A stretch of 64,000 nucleotides of DNA from Candidatus Nanoarchaeia archaeon (GTDB lineage Archaea; Nanobdellota; Nanobdellia; Woesearchaeales; UBA525). The first letter of the stretch is position 1. The number at the start of each line of letters is the position of its first letter. Below are positions 1 through 7,944 of this stretch, in pieces. The notes under the pieces are model-generated. The model ran no database searches, was not told the origin of the DNA, and worked only from the letters and a program-made list of their open reading frames with translations. The stretch covers positions 68,501 to 132,500 of the forward strand of contig JANQNB010000011.1 in the NCBI GenBank assembly GCA_028279755.1, given 5' to 3'. The position numbers were made by a program, and so were the translations under genes.

Positions 1-528
1 CAAGCGCCGATCTGGAGAGTCGATCCTGACAAAATACGGTCCGAATGCGAGCCTGCCCTGGTACGGCCAATTGTGCGATCGTTCGATCATCGTCACTTCG
101 AAGAGCTCGCCAGGCCTGTTTTCCGGTGTCCTGTTGTCGCCGCCGCGTTGCTTATCGCCCGGCACCCTGCCGGTCGAGACCGGGTGTCGCATCACTTCGC
201 GCAAGCCGAACTGGTAGACGCGTTCTGACTGGTCTTCTGGGTCAACTATTGGAATGTATTGACCGTATTCGAATGTCATATCCTGAAGGTGTGATTCGAT
301 GCCTGAAGGAATCTCTTGCTCTGTCTGGATATATACTGGTTCTTGCACAACTGTGACGCGTTCTGGCGGTTTGTGCAATAGGACACCCAAGGCAAGTCCA
401 AGACCAGTGTATGCGAGTGCTCGACCAAGCTGTCCCCGAGTAGGAAGACCACAAAACAGTTTCCATTGCTCCTGACATGCTGTTTTGTAAGTGGTGATGG
501 CTTCGTACACTGTCTCGAGCGTTCTCAT
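1..528 (-). CDS. YafK/YkuD-like membrane protein (partial, runs off left edge)
   Basis: This gene is not in the ORF track because it is open to the window edge; reading the minus strand from the ATG at 528 gives 176 codons without a stop. A short N-terminal region is followed by one membrane segment near residues 35-52 (ALAYTGLGLALGVLLH), then an extracytoplasmic part. Near residue 120 it has 'TGRVPGDKQRGGDNRTPE', which matches the GxxxGxKxxxGDxRTPEG signature of YafK-type L,D-transpeptidases (YkuD fold). The catalytic His/Cys region lies beyond the edge, so activity cannot be judged. The ATG overlaps the stop of the upstream gene (ATGA), so the two are probably co-transcribed paralogues. Real L,D-transpeptidases act on peptidoglycan, which archaea lack, so the role here is open. 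Confidence 0.7.
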   Translation of the reverse strand, partial: MRTLETVYEAITTYKTACQEQWKLFCGLPTRGQLGRALAYTGLGLALGVLLHKPPERVTVVQEPVYIQTEQEIPSGIESHLQDMTFEYGQYIPIVDPEDQSERVYQFGLREVMRHPVSTGRVPGDKQRGGDNRTPENRPGELFEVTMIERSHNWPYQGRLAFGPYFVRIDSPDRRL

Positions 529-2021
529 CGTACTGGTCGTGCGCTGTGCTCGATGATCGCCACGCCGCGATTGAGGCCATGCTCTTGCGCGTAACGGACG
601 ATCTTGACAGCATCGCTGTTGTTGAAGACCACGCCGCCGTTCGTGACATCCCTTCCTGCGCGAATGGCGTCTTCGCGGGCTGCCATGCCGGTGCCGGCTA
701 TCTGCATCCCTGGAAAGGGATCGTCGGCGAGGTTGAGGAACGCCTTGCCGTAGAGCTCGCCGAAATTCCCGATCGCGCCGCCGTCGAAATAGAACACACC
801 TTCCTGCGTGCGGTTATCGCCGGAACGCTGCTTGTTGCCAGGCACGCGGCCGAAGGTGCATCTGGCGCGAAAGACTTCTCGCGGACTGCCGCTTGTGAGG
901 TCGTAGACGATGCCCACGCGTTCATCGCGATCGAGGTAGAGTGCGTACGTGAGTTCACCATATTGCCGCTTCATTGCGGCTGTGGTTGTGACTGATTGTG
1001 GTTCCGCTACTGTGGCTGTTGGGATTGCTGTATGAGTCTTTGGAATTGGTGTTGTAGCTGAGATTGGATATTGCTGAATTGGCGTCGGTGTGGCTGTCTG
1101 TACTGCTACGCTATGATTGCTCTTCTTCCATTCCTCGAGCACTTGCGGGATATAGATCGCGAGCTTGATGCCGGCGAGGGTAAGCAAGGCGCCGCCTGCG
1201 ACAAAAGCAGCCCTTCGTATGAGTTTCTGCTTCCAATGCGTGCGTGTCTGCTGATACAGTTCAGCGACGTGGTGCTCGAGGCTGTTCGCATCCTGCACCA
1301 GGCGATTGCTCGCCTCGAGCAGTTCCGGCTCTTCATGTCGCACTGTCTTCTCTTCAAAACGCTGGACGAGGACGCCATAAGCGTTCACCTCCTTGAGCAG
1401 TTTCTTGAAACGCTTCTTCCCTTTGCTGGCTGTGATATCCCCGGAGGCGTTCATGAACTCTTTTTCCAGCACGTCATAGCGCCCTTGCAGCTGTGCGAAT
1501 TCTGCTCCGAGCTTCTCGTCGCGGTCTTGCTTGTGCACCCGTTCCTGAAATACTCTTGCGACCCTGCCGGTCGCGTCGTTGATCATGTCTCGCAAGGTCG
1601 CTGCGGCTTTGTCCCTGCCTGCTGCCAACAGTTTCGGCTCTTCGCTCGCGAACAGGTGTTTCGCAGCTTCCAGTCCCTGCTTGCCAGGACTGTCGCCGAG
1701 CCGTTCCTCAAGTTCATGATACAACAATGCTTCATAGAGACTGAGTTTATGCTCTGCCGTGCGGAGGCTGTGCTCGAGCGCCTGCAGCTGTCTGACTGCA
1801 CCTTGCACACCCGGAAAAGAAGACTGTGCCAGGAGGTGCGCATCGCCCATGATGTTGCTGTATGTGTCCCGCACATGTGCATAGTGTGTTGCATCCTCAA
1901 CAGTGATCTGATCGTGGAATGCGCCGGTGAGCCACGCTGTTTCTGCGACAATTGCTTCGAGATCAAGACGTCGTACCCTGTCTGCAGCCCTGATCTGGGT
2001 TTGGAGCGAATCTCGGTTCAT
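525..2021 (-). CDS. YafK/YkuD-like protein with coiled-coil N-terminus, catalytic residues missing
   Basis: This is a 498-residue protein. Residues 1-260 are largely helical and probably coiled coil; a membrane segment lies near 271-292, a Thr/Pro-rich linker at 305-345, and a C-terminal domain at 353-498. The last domain carries 'GRVPGNKQRSGDNRTQEG', the signature strand of YafK-like L,D-transpeptidases. Where the family has IHGT and S-x-G-C-I-R, this protein reads 'IAGTG' and 'TNGGVVF', so the catalytic His, Cys and Arg all appear to be replaced. I infer a non-catalytic, possibly binding, domain on the outer face of the membrane. It overlaps the next gene by four bases (ATGA). A TATA-like CTTTAAG about 28 bp upstream suggests a leaderless start. 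Confidence 0.65.
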   Translation of the reverse strand: MNRDSLQTQIRAADRVRRLDLEAIVAETAWLTGAFHDQITVEDATHYAHVRDTYSNIMGDAHLLAQSSFPGVQGAVRQLQALEHSLRTAEHKLSLYEALLYHELEERLGDSPGKQGLEAAKHLFASEEPKLLAAGRDKAAATLRDMINDATGRVARVFQERVHKQDRDEKLGAEFAQLQGRYDVLEKEFMNASGDITASKGKKRFKKLLKEVNAYGVLVQRFEEKTVRHEEPELLEASNRLVQDANSLEHHVAELYQQTRTHWKQKLIRRAAFVAGGALLTLAGIKLAIYIPQVLEEWKKSNHSVAVQTATPTPIQQYPISATTPIPKTHTAIPTATVAEPQSVTTTAAMKRQYGELTYALYLDRDERVGIVYDLTSGSPREVFRARCTFGRVPGNKQRSGDNRTQEGVFYFDGGAIGNFGELYGKAFLNLADDPFPGMQIAGTGMAAREDAIRAGRDVTNGGVVFNNSDAVKIVRYAQEHGLNRGVAIIEHSARPVR

Positions 2022-2185
2022 AGCCTTGCTATGGTTCTCTGTCTTAAAGGCGTCTTCGCCGGTTTTCCTGGAAAGAATTCAGGCATTGTGGAAAATTGTT
2101 CAGGAAGCGCTTGTTATTCCGGAATCCCCGACGATAACAGGTCCGAGCACTAGCTTTATAAGGCAACCACTGCTTGCGCTGTTTT

Positions 2186-2215
2186 GTGCCGTAGTCGCAT
2201 ACTCGGTAAGCACAG
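2186..2215 (+). repeat. Degenerate copy of the tRNA-Ser 5' end
   Basis: The sequence resembles the first 30 bases around the 5' end of the intact tRNA-Ser 71 bases downstream (GTGCCGTAGTCGCATA versus GTGCCGCAGTCGCATA, then CTCGGTA versus CCTGGTA). I could not fold it with the following bases into a full tRNA, so I call it a tRNA fragment. The rest of 2022-2258 holds the promoter of the minus-strand gene and nothing else I recognise. Confidence 0.45.
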
Positions 2216-2258
2216 CTTCCCGGTCGCGCCCGCGGCCCTCAGTCGTAAACTCCTTCGT

Positions 2259-2382
2259 GCCGCAGTCGCATAGCCTGGTATTGCGCAGGATTGGAAACTT
2301 GCGAGCCTGGGAGTAAGTCCTGGGCGCGAGTACAGATATCCTGTTCCTTCGGGAATCCCCGGTTCAAATCCGGGCTGCGGCG
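2259..2382 (+). tRNA. tRNA-Ser(GGA) with intron
   Basis: The acceptor stem GCCGCAG/CTGCGGC, discriminator G, T-arm CCCGG-TTCAAAT-CCGGG and a long variable arm (TTCC-TTCG-GGAA) mark a class II serine tRNA. The anticodon stem CAGGA/TCCTG encloses TT-GGA-A, then a 41-nt intron at 2297-2337, at the canonical archaeal position after base 37. No CCA is encoded. Confidence 0.88.
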
Positions 2383-2453
2383 TTAAGATCGTTGTCACTA
2401 AATAGTGAAAATAAATCAGAAAATTTATAAAAATCTCAGGTTCACCTTTCTTC

Positions 2454-3008
2454 ATGGTTGATGCACCTGAAATCGGTTACTTCCTTGAAGCTCCTCCGCA
2501 AAAATTACTTGCTCGTGTACTTGATAATTATCTCAATTGTGAACCTGATGCCATTGTAATCTCTGCCTATGATTCAGGTATGGTAGCTGACCACTTGATC
2601 TCTCCTATCCAGAGAGCAAGTGAACGGGGAATTGCAGTATTTGGAATTCGCGCCACACTATTTGACACTGTTTATTACGAATTGACTCGTGGTAGAGAAC
2701 CGCTAGACAACGAGTTTTTCATGCAGCCAGAGATGATTAAGGCTGGTTATATTCCTCTTCAAGGGTATCCATTGTATTTATTGGAGATTGCGGAGATGGT
2801 GAGGAAGATGTGTGATTTGGCTCCTGAACTACCTGTTGATAGCATACGGGCTCAAGTGGATGGAGACAAGTTGTTTAATACATTCACTGCCGGTTTGCAG
2901 GAAATCTTTGTGCAACATTCGACATATGATGATAGAATCGCAGAAGCAAGAAGGAGATTCTCAAGTGAGCAATTCAACGCAAGAATTGACGAAATATTAT
3001 CAAGCTGA
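2454..3008 (+). CDS. Orphan asparaginase/GatD C-terminal-domain-like protein
   Basis: This 184-residue protein has the pattern of the small C-terminal domain of type I/II asparaginases and the archaeal Glu-tRNA amidotransferase subunit GatD: a 'PDAIVISAYDSG' strand-turn, then 'GIAVFGIRATLFDTV', a 'YELTRG' segment and 'AGYIPLQGYPLYLLEIAEMV' in place of the usual G-x-I-x-G-x-D-L-x-P-E-x-A helix. The N-terminal domain with the two catalytic threonines is absent; upstream sequence is a tRNA, so this is not a frameshift remnant with a nearby first half. The start is leaderless, with TTTATAAAAA about 25 bases upstream. Catalysis seems unlikely; the role is unknown. The fold assignment is by eye and moderately sure. 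Confidence 0.5.
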   Translation: MVDAPEIGYFLEAPPQKLLARVLDNYLNCEPDAIVISAYDSGMVADHLISPIQRASERGIAVFGIRATLFDTVYYELTRGREPLDNEFFMQPEMIKAGYIPLQGYPLYLLEIAEMVRKMCDLAPELPVDSIRAQVDGDKLFNTFTAGLQEIFVQHSTYDDRIAEARRRFSSEQFNARIDEILSS

Positions 3009-3012
3009 CCTT

Positions 3013-3531
3013 TTACACCTTCATCAACTTCTTCGTCAGCCTCAGCTGTTTTTCAATCACAATCTTCTCCCCTTCTTCTAAATCAACCAAAGCAAGCCTC
3101 GTCTTCGTGCAATCCTGGACGAGCTTGTGGACTTCAACCTTAAACCCTAATTTTTGGAGTTTCTGGATGCAGATCTTCTGTCCTGGTAAGAGTTGTTCAT
3201 GCCCGAGCTTGCACTCGACAAACAAGAATTCTTTGTTCCGAAAACAGAGAAAATCAGGAAGACCGTGATGAACAGCACAGTAATACTCTAACAACTCAAA
3301 ATGATGGGGGTGATGGTCTTGAAGCAGTTCTTTGAGAATCTCATACTTGCGCCGCACGTTTGGATACAGTTCATCGCGTCGCAGGATATTGATCAAGGCA
3401 CCACGCCAGACTGTCCAGCCCTGGCGCTCGAGCCGCTTTCGAAGCTCGCGTTCAGACATGCCTTTGCGGCGATAGCCGGGCGCGTTTTTGCAATGGTCTG
3501 GCAAGGGATAATAGCGGAAGACGACAGGCAT
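3013..3531 (-). CDS. VRR-NUC domain nuclease
   Basis: This is a 172-residue protein whose central part (about residues 88-140) fits the VRR-NUC branch of the PD-(D/E)XK nucleases: 'GLPDFLCF' supplies the acidic residue, 'FLFVECKLG' the E-x-K pair, and 'LLPGQ' the following Gln. VRR-NUC domains act as structure-specific DNA nucleases in proteins such as FAN1, and as stand-alone phage enzymes. The N-terminal 60 residues are basic and may bind DNA. It is convergent with the preceding gene, with four bases between the stops. The start at 3531 gives the longest frame; an internal ATG at residue 25 is also possible. Confidence 0.72.
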   Translation of the reverse strand: MPVVFRYYPLPDHCKNAPGYRRKGMSERELRKRLERQGWTVWRGALINILRRDELYPNVRRKYEILKELLQDHHPHHFELLEYYCAVHHGLPDFLCFRNKEFLFVECKLGHEQLLPGQKICIQKLQKLGFKVEVHKLVQDCTKTRLALVDLEEGEKIVIEKQLRLTKKLMKV

Positions 3532-3628
3532 AGAACGAATGAAAAGCTGCGTGTTTAAGAGCGCTGCGTGAGGATGTCCAGTGCACGAAGTGCGCTGGGC
3601 ATGGAACGTGAGTGACTATGCCTGGTGG

Positions 3629-4153
3629 TCACCACCTGGGTGTCGTCCAGGAATGCATTGGTTTTGTTTCGGTGAGTGGAAATGATGTTACGAACATCGC
3701 TTTGGATGCAAGAGGAGGGGTCAGACTGACGCTGATACGCTCGCGAGTCAGGCTGATATCGGTGTCGAAGATGCTTCCCATGTAATCGAACAGGATTGGG
3801 ATGCCTTCATCTGCAAGAACTTCGCGCGCTTCTGCTGCCATCATTTCGACGAATTCATCGTTTTCATCCATGCATCCGAGCAATCCGCCAAAGAGCATGG
3901 TTGAGCCTGCTGCGCGCAGTTTTGCCGCGAGCTGTACAACGCCTTGTCGTGGAGTGAGGTATGTTCCTTCAAGCATATTTGCCTGTGTAAGCTCTGTTGG
4001 AAGCGTCGCGTGCGCTATGCCGGCCTCTCTTTCCGGTTCATAGAGGACCACGCCGCAGCAGGTTGAAAGTCCTGCACGGAGGGTGTGATACCGTTCTGTT
4101 ATTTCGATTTCGCGCTGGAGAACAGCCCGAGAGCTGAATCCGTAGTAGGTCAT
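3629..4153 (-). CDS. CheD-like glutamine deamidase family protein
   Basis: This 174-residue protein aligns over its length with CheD: 'GLSTCCGVVLYEP' carries the catalytic Cys, 'GIAHATLP' the catalytic His, then the family's 'FGGL' turn, a long helix ending 'LADEGIPILFDYMG' and C-terminal strands. CheD deamidates receptor glutamines in chemotaxis, but no chemotaxis gene (CheA, CheC, CheY or a receptor) is found in this window, so another substrate is likely or the partners lie elsewhere. The start is leaderless, with an AT-rich TATA element (ATATTTATATA) about 25 bases before the ATG. The downstream 58 bases before rps10 are empty. Confidence 0.72.
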   Translation of the reverse strand: MTYYGFSSRAVLQREIEITERYHTLRAGLSTCCGVVLYEPEREAGIAHATLPTELTQANMLEGTYLTPRQGVVQLAAKLRAAGSTMLFGGLLGCMDENDEFVEMMAAEAREVLADEGIPILFDYMGSIFDTDISLTRERISVSLTPPLASKAMFVTSFPLTETKPMHSWTTPRW

Positions 4154-4211
4154 GTTGGTGAAAAAGAAGCACTCATATATAAATATTAACTATTCAAGAG
4201 TGATTACAAAT

Positions 4212-4520
4212 TTAGATCATCTCGATCTCGATCTGCAGGCCTTCAGGGATCGGCACACGCATGACCAAGCGAAGCGCGCGCTCGTCAAGGCCGAGATCGA
4301 TCAGTCGCTTATGGATACGCATCTCGTATCTTTCCCAGGTGGCCTTGCCTTCGCCATCTGGAGAACGTCGTGTGGTGATCTTGAGGCTTTTTCGCGGCAG
4401 CGGCACTGGTCCTTTCATCACAACGCCAGTCTTCTCTGCGATCTCACGGATGTAATCACACACCTGATTGATCTTGTCAATGTCGGTACTCGCCAGTTTG
4501 ATTCGTGCTCGCTGTTGCAT
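4212..4520 (-). CDS. rps10: 30S ribosomal protein S10
   Basis: At 102 residues this has the standard S10 length and sequence ('[20 protein letters not shown]', '[20 protein letters not shown]', '[18 protein letters not shown]'). S10 belongs to the 30S head and contacts tRNA sites. It lies directly downstream of the EF-1alpha gene, the usual archaeal tuf-rps10 pair, and is probably co-transcribed with it; 73 bases separate the genes. Confidence 0.97.
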   Translation of the reverse strand: MQQRARIKLASTDIDKINQVCDYIREIAEKTGVVMKGPVPLPRKSLKITTRRSPDGEGKATWERYEMRIHKRLIDLGLDERALRLVMRVPIPEGLQIEIEMI

Positions 4521-4593
4521 TGTCTGCCTCTCTGCGCGGTGAACGCGCCCTGTTTCACCACGGGATTGCTCCCAGTGAAAATAAAAATGGGTT

Positions 4594-5889
4594 TTACTGC
4601 ATCGGCTTCTTCACAAGCTCAGTGCACATGCCAGCAGCCACAGTGGCTCCTGAATCCCGGATCGCGAAGTTCGCCATCTGCGGGATGTCGCTCTTCTTCT
4701 CGATCACAAGCGGCTGCACCGGCTTGATCTTCACGATAGCTGCGTCGCCGTTCTTGATGAAGTCAGGGTTCTCCTCAAGCACTTCACCAGTTGCAGGGTT
4801 GAGCTTCTTCTCAATCGCTTCGATCCTGCAGGCAACCTGTGCAGTGTGGATGTGGAACACCGGCGTGTAGCCGACAGTCATGACGCTCGGGTGGTTCAGC
4901 ACGACGATCTGTGCGGTGAACTCTGAAGCCACAGTCGGAACGTTGTCTGCGGTGCCGAGCACATCGCCACGGGCAACGTCCTTCTTGCCGAAGCCACGGA
5001 TGCTCAAGCCGACGTTGTCGCCAGGCTCAGCCTGCTGCATCTGCTCGTGGTGCATCTCAATGCTCTTGCACTCGCCAGGAACGCCCTTGCCTTCGCGTCC
5101 AGGGACAGCGATGACCTTGTCGTTCACCTTGAGCACGCCAGTCTCGACACGGCCCACTGGCACGACGCCGATTCCTGTGATGTTGTACACGTCCTGGATC
5201 GGGCAGCGCAGCGGAAGCTCGGTCGGCTTCTCAGGCGCCTTCAGATCGTTGATCGTGTCGAGCAGAGTCTTTCCAGACCACCAGCTCAGCTTCTCACCCT
5301 TCTTCACGACATTGTCGCCAGGAAGGCTTGCGATCGGCACGATGGGGATGTCGTCAGTCTTGAAGCCGACGCTCGCGAGGAGCTTGGTCACTTCGTCCTT
5401 GACTGCGGTGAACTTCGCCTCTGCGTAGTCCACACCGCTGATGTCCATCTTGTTGACTGCGACGATCATCTGCTGCACGCCGAGCACCTTGCTCAGGTAC
5501 GCGTGCTCGCGGGTCTGTGCGTTGACGCCGTCGTTCGCCGCGACCACGAGGACTGCTGCATCAGCCTGGCTTGCGCCAGTGATCATGTTCTTGATGAAGT
5601 CCTTGTGGCCTGGAGCGTCGATGATGGTGAAGTAGTACTTGTCAGTCTCGAACTTCTTGTGTGCAAGGTCGATCGTGACGCCACGCTCGCGCTCTTCTTT
5701 CAGATTGTCCATGACATAGGCGAATTCGAAGCCGGACTTGCCGAGTTCTGCTGCCTTGTCCTTGAGCTTGCGCAGCTGCTGCTCTTCGATATTGCCGCTG
5801 TCAAAGAGCATGCGGCCCACAGTCGTGCTCTTGCCGTGGTCCACGTGTCCGATGAACACGAGGTTAATGTGTGTCTTGTCCTTTGCCAT
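4594..5889 (-). CDS. tuf: Translation elongation factor aEF-1alpha
   Basis: This is a 431-residue GTPase that delivers aminoacyl-tRNA to the ribosome. The G motifs are intact: 'GHVDHGKST' (G1), 'DAPGH' (G3), 'NKMD' (G4). The domain order GTPase, beta-barrel 2, beta-barrel 3 is complete ('[12 protein letters not shown]'-type barrel 2, '[16 protein letters not shown]' in barrel 3). A strong Shine-Dalgarno GGAGGG precedes the ATG, and a TATA box (CTTTAAAAAG, about 5949-5958) lies further upstream. It is followed by rps10 on the same strand. Confidence 0.98.
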   Translation of the reverse strand: MAKDKTHINLVFIGHVDHGKSTTVGRMLFDSGNIEEQQLRKLKDKAAELGKSGFEFAYVMDNLKEERERGVTIDLAHKKFETDKYYFTIIDAPGHKDFIKNMITGASQADAAVLVVAANDGVNAQTREHAYLSKVLGVQQMIVAVNKMDISGVDYAEAKFTAVKDEVTKLLASVGFKTDDIPIVPIASLPGDNVVKKGEKLSWWSGKTLLDTINDLKAPEKPTELPLRCPIQDVYNITGIGVVPVGRVETGVLKVNDKVIAVPGREGKGVPGECKSIEMHHEQMQQAEPGDNVGLSIRGFGKKDVARGDVLGTADNVPTVASEFTAQIVVLNHPSVMTVGYTPVFHIHTAQVACRIEAIEKKLNPATGEVLEENPDFIKNGDAAIVKIKPVQPLVIEKKSDIPQMANFAIRDSGATVAAGMCTELVKKPMQ

Positions 5890-6040
5890 AGGGTTCCCTC
5901 CTATCGAGCATTATATGAATGCTAGTGCCCGCGGAAAACTTCAGGTGCTTTTTAAAGATATCGGTGGCAGGCTTGTGTTTTTGCCGTGAATATCGCGAAT
6001 TTCCGCCATATTTGGGAAGGAGGTGAATCCACACATACTA

Positions 6041-6058
6041 GTATACATTTATGTATAC
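6041..6058. promoter_or_regulatory. Perfect inverted repeat upstream of ftsZ (candidate operator)
   Basis: GTATACAT-TT-ATGTATAC is a perfect 8+8 palindrome, about 100 bases before the ftsZ start and just upstream of TATA-like elements (ACATTTATATATT, CTTTTATAAATT). It sits between the divergent EF-1alpha and ftsZ promoters. It looks like a binding site for a dimeric regulator; the regulator is unknown. Confidence 0.45.
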
Positions 6059-6155
6059 AAATAGAAACATTTATATATTAGTAGCTTTTATAAATTATCA
6101 GAATCGTGGGAAGGGACACTGCTCCTTTCTAGCGTTGCGACAAAGGTGGTTATTC

Positions 6156-7184
6156 ATGGCAGACAATCTCGAAGTAGGACAAGCCCACATCTCAGTGATC
6201 GGTTGCGGCGGCGCAGGCTGCAACATGACCAACTGGCTCTACAACAAGGGCGTGCAAGGCGCAGACATCCTCGCCTGCAACACAGACAAGCAACATCTCG
6301 ATATCACAGCTGCTGACCAGAAGGTGCTCATCGGCCAGAACGTCACGCGGGGCCTCGGCTGCGGCGGCTATCCAGCGAAAGGCGCGGAAAGCGCCAAGGA
6401 AAACCTGCAGGAACTGAAACAGGCATTGAGCAGGGCAGACATGTGCTTCATCTGCGCAGGCATGGGCGGCGGCACCGGCACAGGAGCGAGTCCAGTCGTT
6501 GCGCAAGTGGCCCGTGATGCCGGCGCTATCGTCATCGGCACTGTGACAATGCCATTCAAGATCGAACGCGCACGCATCGACAAGGCGGAAGAAGGATTGC
6601 AGCAACTGCGCCAGGCATGCGACACAGTCATCGTGGTCGACAACAACCGCCTCGTGCAAATCGCAGGCAACCTGCCAGTCGAGCAAGCATTCGCAGTCGC
6701 GAACGAACTTGTGGCGACAATGATCAAAGGCATTGTCGAGATCATCGCCGTGCCCAGTCTCGTGAACCTTGACTATGCAGATGTCAAGGCAGTGATGTCC
6801 AGTGGCGGAGTAGCGGCCATCGGTGTCGGCTCGAGCGACACGAACAACCGCGTGGAGGAAAGCGTGAAAGGCGCGCTCGCCAATCCACTCCTGGAGATTG
6901 ACTATGCAGGCGCGAGCGGTGCGATCATCCACATCACTGGCGGCCCGGACATGACCCTCGATGAGGTCGCGAACGCTGGCGAACTCGTCACTGAAGAGAT
7001 GGACGCTGATGCCAATGTCATCTGGGGCGCGCGTGTCGACGACGGCATGCAGGGAAAGATGACAGTGATGACCATCATCACTGGCGTGAACTCGCCCTGG
7101 CTGCTCGGCAAGGAAAGCCCTGAAGAAAAAGTGAAAGCACGCCAGGAACTCGGCAGCAATCTCGGCATCGACATTGTTGAATAA
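6156..7184 (+). CDS. ftsZ: Cell division protein FtsZ
   Basis: This is a 342-residue tubulin-family GTPase that builds the division ring. Visible motifs are 'GCGGAGCN' at the N-terminus, the tubulin signature 'AGMGGGTGTGASPVVA', and the T7-loop region 'VNLDYADVKAVMSSGG' with its catalytic acidic residue. The track places the start at 6051, but the ATG at 6156 follows a GGTGG ribosome site and begins the conserved region. There is no long C-terminal tail; the protein ends soon after the last domain. It heads a three-gene run with a helical-repeat protein and a coiled-coil protein (10-bp and 9-bp gaps), which are candidates for FtsZ partners. Confidence 0.96.
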   Translation: MADNLEVGQAHISVIGCGGAGCNMTNWLYNKGVQGADILACNTDKQHLDITAADQKVLIGQNVTRGLGCGGYPAKGAESAKENLQELKQALSRADMCFICAGMGGGTGTGASPVVAQVARDAGAIVIGTVTMPFKIERARIDKAEEGLQQLRQACDTVIVVDNNRLVQIAGNLPVEQAFAVANELVATMIKGIVEIIAVPSLVNLDYADVKAVMSSGGVAAIGVGSSDTNNRVEESVKGALANPLLEIDYAGASGAIIHITGGPDMTLDEVANAGELVTEEMDADANVIWGARVDDGMQGKMTVMTIITGVNSPWLLGKESPEEKVKARQELGSNLGIDIVE

Positions 7185-7194
7185 GGCATGAACC

Positions 7195-7935
7195 ATGGAC
7201 TCCGACAGTATCGTGATGCGGAAACTTGTCAACGAGATGGCAGAACGCTCGCAGAAAGTCTTCGAACGCCAGGCTTCGCGACAAGAACTCGACGCCTCTG
7301 TACGACACCTCCTGCCGCTCGTCTTCGAGAAAGGGCTTGAGAACGTCGACCTGACCATGCTCAGCCCCGAACAGCGCTGCCAGATCACCAACGCGGTCGG
7401 CGACGAACTGTTCCGGAAAGGCAAGCTGAAAGACGCATTGAACGCGTACGTGCTCAGCACAAATCGCGAACGCATCAGCGAGGTCGGCGAACAGTTCGAA
7501 CTCCACGGACAACTCTCGGAAGCGATCAGATGCTACAAGCTCGCGGCAGACGAGGAGCATCTCCTCGCTTTGGGGATGAAATGCCTCTCAAAATCACGGT
7601 TGAAAGAAGCGATGAAGGCCTTCCATCTTGTGGACGACAAGGAAAGCCTTGAGCAAGTCGGCGAGCAATGCCTTGACCGCGGAAAGTTTGACCTGGCTGT
7701 CGAGATCTTCGCCGCTTCCGGCAACGCTGAGAAGCTCGTCACAGCCGGCGACCTCTGCGTCAAGGAGCGGAATTACCAAGTAGCGTATCAGGCCTATGCA
7801 AGCGCGCAGGACTACGAGCGGCTCAACGCCCTCGCGTCCTTATGCGTCCAGGCAGGCAATCACCAATTAGCGGCACGCTGTTATGACGCGACCGGGAACC
7901 AAGCGATGGTCGCGTTCCTGCAAGAGAATACATAG
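7195..7935 (+). CDS. TPR-like helical-repeat protein in the ftsZ operon
   Basis: I do not recognise a named family. The 246 residues are helical, and from residue 65 onward form about five degenerate repeats of 30-35 residues with the pattern 'G..L....G....A...Y', as in 'ELFRKGKLKDALNAY', 'QFELHGQLSEAIRCY', 'KCLSKSRLKEAMKAF', 'QCLDRGKFDLAVEIF' and 'LCVKERNYQVAYQAY'. This is typical of TPR or Sel1-like solenoids that act as protein-binding scaffolds. The ATG lies 10 bases after the ftsZ stop, so co-transcription is likely. No signal peptide or membrane segment is seen. A scaffold role with FtsZ is inferred from position only. Confidence 0.75.
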   Translation: MDSDSIVMRKLVNEMAERSQKVFERQASRQELDASVRHLLPLVFEKGLENVDLTMLSPEQRCQITNAVGDELFRKGKLKDALNAYVLSTNRERISEVGEQFELHGQLSEAIRCYKLAADEEHLLALGMKCLSKSRLKEAMKAFHLVDDKESLEQVGEQCLDRGKFDLAVEIFAASGNAEKLVTAGDLCVKERNYQVAYQAYASAQDYERLNALASLCVQAGNHQLAARCYDATGNQAMVAFLQENT

Positions 7936-7944
7936 GGGGTTACG

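Noticed and set aside
242-649. 135-residue minus-strand ORF in the track
   Set aside because: It lies in a different frame across the two YafK-like genes and is low-complexity; the frame open to the window edge from 528 is the real gene.
2188-2258. Second complete tRNA before tRNA-Ser
   Set aside because: Only the 5' end resembles a tRNA; no matching anticodon arm or T-arm was found.
6019-6026. Perfect Shine-Dalgarno GGAGGTGA upstream of ftsZ
   Set aside because: No start codon at a usable distance leads to more than about 13 codons, so no gene is called; it may be a remnant.
6192-7475. 427-residue ORF opposite ftsZ
   Set aside because: It mirrors the ftsZ coding frame and crosses into the next gene; shadow ORF.
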